Assembly: GCA_937906485.1 (NCBI GenBank)
Contig: CALCYB010000096.1
Coordinates: 1 to 9,116, forward strand
DNA from: an uncultured Rikenellaceae bacterium
Lineage (GTDB): Bacteria > Bacteroidota > Bacteroidia > Bacteroidales > UBA932
Length of the DNA stretch: 9,116 nucleotides
Reading direction: 5' to 3'
Translations under genes and position numbers: made by a program
The notes under the pieces: generated by a model
What the model was told of the DNA's origin: nothing
The model's input: the letters and a program-made list of their open reading frames with translations, nothing else
Database searches by the model: none
Shown: piece by piece, positions 6,312 through 9,116 of the stretch
Layout of the letters: each line of letters starts with the position of its first letter
Position numbering within the stretch: the first letter of the stretch is position 1

Positions 6312-6887
6312 TTATTGTCTTTCAGCTGCCAATTTTTCCATTTCGGCATCGAAAGTCTTCTTGAACATGAATTGGTCAAATTCCAATGCAGTCTTTTCAT
6401 CTTTGCTGATCTTTTCGATCACAGCTTCTTCAACCACTCTGCGAGGCAATTCCATTGCGGTATAGGTCGTATATTTGCCATCTTTGCTCTTGTAGGTTTT
6501 AGACTCTTTCGGAGCACTGCCGGCCAAAACTTCGTTTACAGCCACCAATGCATTTTCTTCCATTTTGCTTTTGAATTCCACTTTGTCAGCAATGGTAATT
6601 TGGTTGATGTATTGTTCGGTAACTGCCTTTACGGTTGCCTCAATCATAGAAGCCAATTCGGTACGTGCATTGAGGCGGGAAATCTTACCGGCGGTTGCCT
6701 GATCGGGCGATGTTCCCATTCCTACAAAACGGAAATTGTCAAGATCGGAAACAAAACCGGCGAACGGAGTAAATACTTCCACTTGGTCGGGTTCACTGGC
6801 TGCGGGAGCAGATTTGGAGCCACAAGATGATACTGCCAAGGTCAATACTACTGCAGATGCTACTGCCAAAACATGTTTAATTTTCAT
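6312..6887 (-). CDS. LPP20-like lipoprotein
   Basis: Predicted outer-membrane or periplasm-facing lipoprotein of 191 residues with unknown function. I chose the ATG at 6887, which gives a lipoprotein signal: K2, K4, hydrophobic 6-19 and lipobox V19-S20-S21-C22; the open frame continues 26 codons upstream but through the promoter. The segment at about 53-95 (G-M-G-T-S-P-D-Q-A-T-A-G-K, then A-R-T-E-L-A-S-M-I) resembles the LPP20 family pattern of a Gly-rich start followed by an Ala-rich helix. The C-terminal 40 residues are charged and probably helical. It has its own promoter (6934-6965) and is closed by the terminator at 6254-6284, so it looks largely monocistronic; the exported transglutaminase-like gene follows on the same strand. 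Confidence 0.75.
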   Translation of the reverse strand: MKIKHVLAVASAVVLTLAVSSCGSKSAPAASEPDQVEVFTPFAGFVSDLDNFRFVGMGTSPDQATAGKISRLNARTELASMIEATVKAVTEQYINQITIADKVEFKSKMEENALVAVNEVLAGSAPKESKTYKSKDGKYTTYTAMELPRRVVEEAVIEKISKDEKTALEFDQFMFKKTFDAEMEKLAAERQ

Positions 6888-6933
6888 AATGGTAATGTTT
6901 AAAGGTTTAATTATTGTCATTACTAAGTTGCTA

Positions 6934-6965
6934 CAAATATAATATAAAAACTTGAATCCTGCCAA
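6934..6965 (-). promoter_or_regulatory. Bacteroidetes-type promoter for the lipoprotein gene
   Basis: TATATTTG (6941-6934 on the minus strand) fits TAnnTTTG exactly and is identical to the site before grpE. TTG (6965-6963) lies 21 bases upstream. The start site would be near 6927, about 40 bases before the ATG at 6887. It sits just beyond the T tract of the aldolase terminator, as expected for an independent transcript. Confidence 0.7.
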
Positions 6966-6976
6966 GTTTAGACAAA

Positions 6977-7012
6977 AAATAGGAGTTCACGAAAAATGTG
7001 ACACTCCTATTT
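6977..7012 (-). terminator. Intrinsic terminator after the aldolase gene
   Basis: A 10-bp stem pairs 6977-6986 with 7003-7012 (core AGGAGT/ACTCCT), continued inside by CAC (6988-6990) with GTG (6998-7000) across a small bulge, around a 7-base loop. On the minus strand it is followed by a T tract (6976-6973). It lies 21 bases after the aldolase stop codon. Confidence 0.8.
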
Positions 7013-7033
7013 GAGTTTTTTTCAAAAAACCGA

Positions 7034-7996
7034 TCAGATCTTGCCGTTACTTCCAAGTACGTTCATGATTTTGTGGATGTAAAGGGCTTTGAGTTTGTCC
7101 CGTGCAGGACCCAGGTATTTGCGGGGGTCAAATTCCGCAGGCTGTTCCACAAACACTTTGCGTACGGCGGCAGTCATTGCCAGGCGGCCATCGCTGTCAA
7201 TGTTGATCTTGCAGACAGCTGATGCGGCAGCTTTACGCAATTGGTCTTCGGGGATTCCGATGGAATCTTTCAATTGTCCGCCGTAGTGATTGATTTCTGC
7301 CACAATGTCTTGCGGAACAGAGGAGGCTCCGTGCAGTACAATCGGGAAGCCGGGAATCCGTTTTTCAATTTCAGCCAGGATATCCAGGCGGATTTCCGGT
7401 TTTTGACCGGGTTTGAATTTGAAGGCTCCGTGGGAAGTACCGATGGAAATGGCCAATGAGTCCACACCGGTCTTCTTGACAAAGTCTTCCACTTCTTCAG
7501 GACGGGTATAGGTATGTTGTTCTGCTTTCACATCATCTTCGATACCGGCCAGCACGCCCAGTTCACCTTCTACAGTCACGTCGTACTTGTGGGCGTATTC
7601 CACCACTTGTGCGGTCAGCTCCACGTTCTTGTTATAATCATGGTGAGATCCGTCAATCATGACAGATGAGAAACCATATTCGATGCAAGACTTACAAAGT
7701 TCGAACGTGTCACCATGGTCCAGGTGCAACACGATCGGAATTTCACAACCCAGTTCACGGGCATATTGTACGGCTCCTTGTGCCATGTAACGCAACAAAG
7801 TCTGGTTGGCATACTTGCGGGCTCCGCTGGAAACCTGCAGAATCACCGGAGACTTGGTCTCAACGCAAGCCGAAACAATCGCTTGCATCTGTTCCATGTT
7901 GTTAAAGTTAAATGCCGGAATCGCATACCCTCCTGCTACGGCTTTGGCAAACAACTCACGCGAGTTTACCAAACCTAAATCCTTGTAAGAAATCAT
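7034..7996 (-). CDS. fba: Class II fructose-1,6-bisphosphate aldolase
   Basis: Zinc-dependent enzyme that splits fructose 1,6-bisphosphate into dihydroxyacetone phosphate and glyceraldehyde 3-phosphate in glycolysis, and runs in reverse in gluconeogenesis. The 320 residues carry both class II signatures: I-V-L-H-L-D-H-G at 88-95, with catalytic D93 and zinc ligand H94, and V-E-G-E-L-G at 142-147. Further ligands are H189 in G-T-S-H-G and H222 in L-H-G-A-S. Length and the S-H-G-A-F-K-F segment fit the shorter, type B group. I chose the ATG at 7996, giving M-I-S-Y-K-D; a TTG three codons upstream is a weaker alternative. The gene stands alone with its own terminator and is divergent from gmk. 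All catalytic residues are intact. Confidence 0.96.
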   Translation of the reverse strand: MISYKDLGLVNSRELFAKAVAGGYAIPAFNFNNMEQMQAIVSACVETKSPVILQVSSGARKYANQTLLRYMAQGAVQYARELGCEIPIVLHLDHGDTFELCKSCIEYGFSSVMIDGSHHDYNKNVELTAQVVEYAHKYDVTVEGELGVLAGIEDDVKAEQHTYTRPEEVEDFVKKTGVDSLAISIGTSHGAFKFKPGQKPEIRLDILAEIEKRIPGFPIVLHGASSVPQDIVAEINHYGGQLKDSIGIPEDQLRKAAASAVCKINIDSDGRLAMTAAVRKVFVEQPAEFDPRKYLGPARDKLKALYIHKIMNVLGSNGKI

Positions 7997-8093
7997 AATA
8001 TCCAATATTTAAATGGTACAACAATCAGTTTATTTCAAAATATACGCAAAAATGATAATTTTGCGGTAAATTTCAAAATAATAATAGAACCCC
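7997..8093. promoter_or_regulatory. Divergent promoter region between fba and gmk
   Basis: This AT-rich 97-base gap must carry promoters for both genes. On the plus strand TAATTTTG (8056-8063) fits TAnnTTTG exactly, with TTTC (8033-8036, one mismatch to TTTG) 19 bases upstream; transcription would start near 8070, about 24 bases before the gmk ATG. For fba on the minus strand the best candidate, in the stretch complementary to 8035-8044, has one extra base between TA and TTTG, so I cannot place that promoter with confidence. Confidence 0.6.
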
Positions 8094-8675
8094 ATGGCTC
8101 AGTCCGACACCCGCCGTAAAGTCATCATTCTCTCTGCTCCCTCCGGAGCCGGCAAGAGTACGATTATCAAAAACTTATTGACAGAATTCCCCCAACTGGA
8201 ATTCTCTGTTTCCGCTACTGCCCGCGCACGTCGCGGAAATTAGCGCCATGGCGTGGAATACTATTTCTTCCAACGGGAGCAATTCCAGCAGATGATTCAG
8301 GAAAATGCTTTTGTCGAGTACGAAGAAGTGTATCCGGGTTCCTACTACGGTACGTTGAAATCCGAGCTGGAACGGATTTGGGCAAAGGGAAACACCATTA
8401 TTTTTGATATTGATGTCAAAGGCGGCGTCAACCTCAAACGTCTGTTCCAGGAACAGGCGCTCGCCATCTTCATCAAGGTTCCCTCGATTGAAGAACTCCG
8501 CCAACGACTGATCAACCGTGCCACGGACTCTAAAGAAGCCATCGAACGCCGGGTAGCCAAAGCCGAGGAAGAGCTCACGTACGAGCCTTGTTTCGACTAC
8601 ACCCTGATCAATGACAACCTGGATGTGGCCCTGAAAGAAGCCAGAGAGCTGATTGCTTCATTCATAAAGGACTGA
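8094..8675 (+). pseudogene. gmk: Guanylate kinase with in-frame amber codon at position 50
   Basis: Guanylate kinase turns GMP into GDP with ATP and is normally essential. The frame spans 193 codons, the usual length: P-loop S-x-P-S-G-A-G-K-S-T at 14-23, GMP-binding segment at 42-57, E-Y-E-E-V and G-S-Y-Y-G-T next, then D-V-K-G-G, and the lid segment with R-A-T-D and R-R-V-A-K-A-E-E-E. Codon 50 (8241-8243) is TAG, exactly where the guanylate kinase signature demands Asp or Glu; one G-to-T change from GAG explains it. Everything after it is intact and in frame to TGA at 8673-8675. The GTG at 8253 could restart translation, but the 140-residue product would lack the P-loop. nadD follows after 5 bases. 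Sequencing error, fresh mutation or read-through are all open. Confidence 0.9.
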
Positions 8676-8680
8676 CACAC

Positions 8681-9116
8681 ATGACCACCCTCCTCTATTT
8701 CGGTTCCTTCAATCCGGTCCATTACGGACACTTGTCCATTGTCCGCTATTTGTGCCAGGACCGGCAGCTGGATGAAATCCGTCTGGTGGTATCCCCCAAA
8801 AACCCGCTAAAAAAAGCAGAAGATCTGGCTGACGCCCGACAACGCCTGCTGGAGGTGGCCAGCAGCGTGGAAGAGGCAAAAAAACGGGGTTTTCTGTCCG
8901 CGGAAAAGCCCATTACCGTATCTGACGTGGAATTTGATCTTCCCCAACCGCTGTACACCCTAAACACCTTGCATCACCTGCAGCGACTGGAACCGGACCA
9001 GGAATTCATTCTGCTCATCGGCGGAGACAACATTTCATCCATTGAGAAATGGTTCCGATACGAACAGCTGCTGGAAGAGTTTCAAATCTGGGTTTATCCC
9101 CGTCACGACCGGCAAG
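8681..9116 (+). CDS. nadD: Nicotinate-nucleotide adenylyltransferase (cut off by window edge)
   Basis: Joins nicotinate mononucleotide and ATP to form deamido-NAD in NAD synthesis. The first 145 codons are present and the frame is open at the right edge, where about 45-50 residues are missing by family length. The nucleotidyltransferase motif G-S-F-N-P-V-H-Y-G-H is at 8-17. Also visible are S-P-K-N-P at 38-42, Y-T-L-N-T at 92-96, G-G-D-N at 114-117 and the S-I-E-K-W segment at 120-124, all typical of NadD. It starts at ATG 8681, 5 bases after the gmk stop, so the two are probably one operon. No frame problem is seen here. Confidence 0.95.
   Translation, partial: MTTLLYFGSFNPVHYGHLSIVRYLCQDRQLDEIRLVVSPKNPLKKAEDLADARQRLLEVASSVEEAKKRGFLSAEKPITVSDVEFDLPQPLYTLNTLHHLQRLEPDQEFILLIGGDNISSIEKWFRYEQLLEEFQIWVYPRHDRQ

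Noticed and set aside
8241..8243. TAG in gmk as pyrrolysine or programmed recoding
   Set aside because: No following stem-loop stands out, the residue expected is plain Asp/Glu, and TAG ends another gene here; error or mutation is simpler, though read-through cannot be excluded from sequence alone.
8175..8504. A 109-codon open frame on the minus strand inside gmk
   Set aside because: Antisense shadow of gmk; no start signal or domain, and gmk itself is clearly the conserved frame on both sides of the amber codon.
1..9116. Mobile element, CRISPR array, defence or toxin-antitoxin system
   Set aside because: No transposase, integrase, direct-repeat array, or paired small genes of such systems are visible; all coding space is taken up by housekeeping or exported proteins.

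Overview
The window reads as ordinary housekeeping chromosome from a member of the Bacteroidetes, most likely Bacteroidales. Three things point there. Four intergenic sites match the phylum's own promoter pattern (TAnnTTTG at -7, with a TTG/TTTG element about 19-22 bases upstream), not the E. coli type. The proteins (L19, GrpE, DnaJ, type B class II aldolase, Gmk, NadD) resemble Bacteroidales members as I remember them. Ribosome binding sites are weak or absent. Most genes lie on the minus strand; only the last two lie on the plus strand.

Layout, left to right. 1-468 (minus): 5' part of a YhhQ-type queuosine precursor transporter gene, running off the left edge. 550-573: terminator. 575-648 (minus): tRNA-Arg(ACG), only 10 bases after the ribosomal protein L19 gene rplS (659-1027, minus), so the two are probably one transcript. 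1165-4641 (minus): a tight grpE-dnaJ-M23 peptidase cluster with gaps of 7 and 5 bases. 4739-6223 (minus): a secreted transglutaminase-like protein of unknown role. 6309-6887 (minus): an LPP20-like lipoprotein gene, separated from the previous gene by a strong terminator hairpin. 7034-7996 (minus): class II fructose-bisphosphate aldolase, with its own terminator. 7997-8093: divergent promoter region. 8094-8675 (plus): gmk with an in-frame amber codon. 8681 to the right edge (plus): start of nadD.

How the genes fit together. GrpE is the nucleotide exchange factor and DnaJ the J-domain co-chaperone of the DnaK machine; the M23 metallopeptidase is placed to be made with them. gmk and nadD are nucleotide and NAD synthesis genes, apparently one operon. 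The lipoprotein and the transglutaminase-like protein are both predicted to be exported and may work together, but nothing in the sequence gives their substrate.

I see no mobile element, CRISPR array, defence system or biosynthetic cluster, and I do not think the window contains a new system. What deserves a second look is the amber codon at a signature residue of the essential gene gmk, the sharply different codon use of the leftmost gene, the terminator wedged between the two exported-protein genes, the uncharacterised transglutaminase-like protein, and the peptidase in the chaperone operon.
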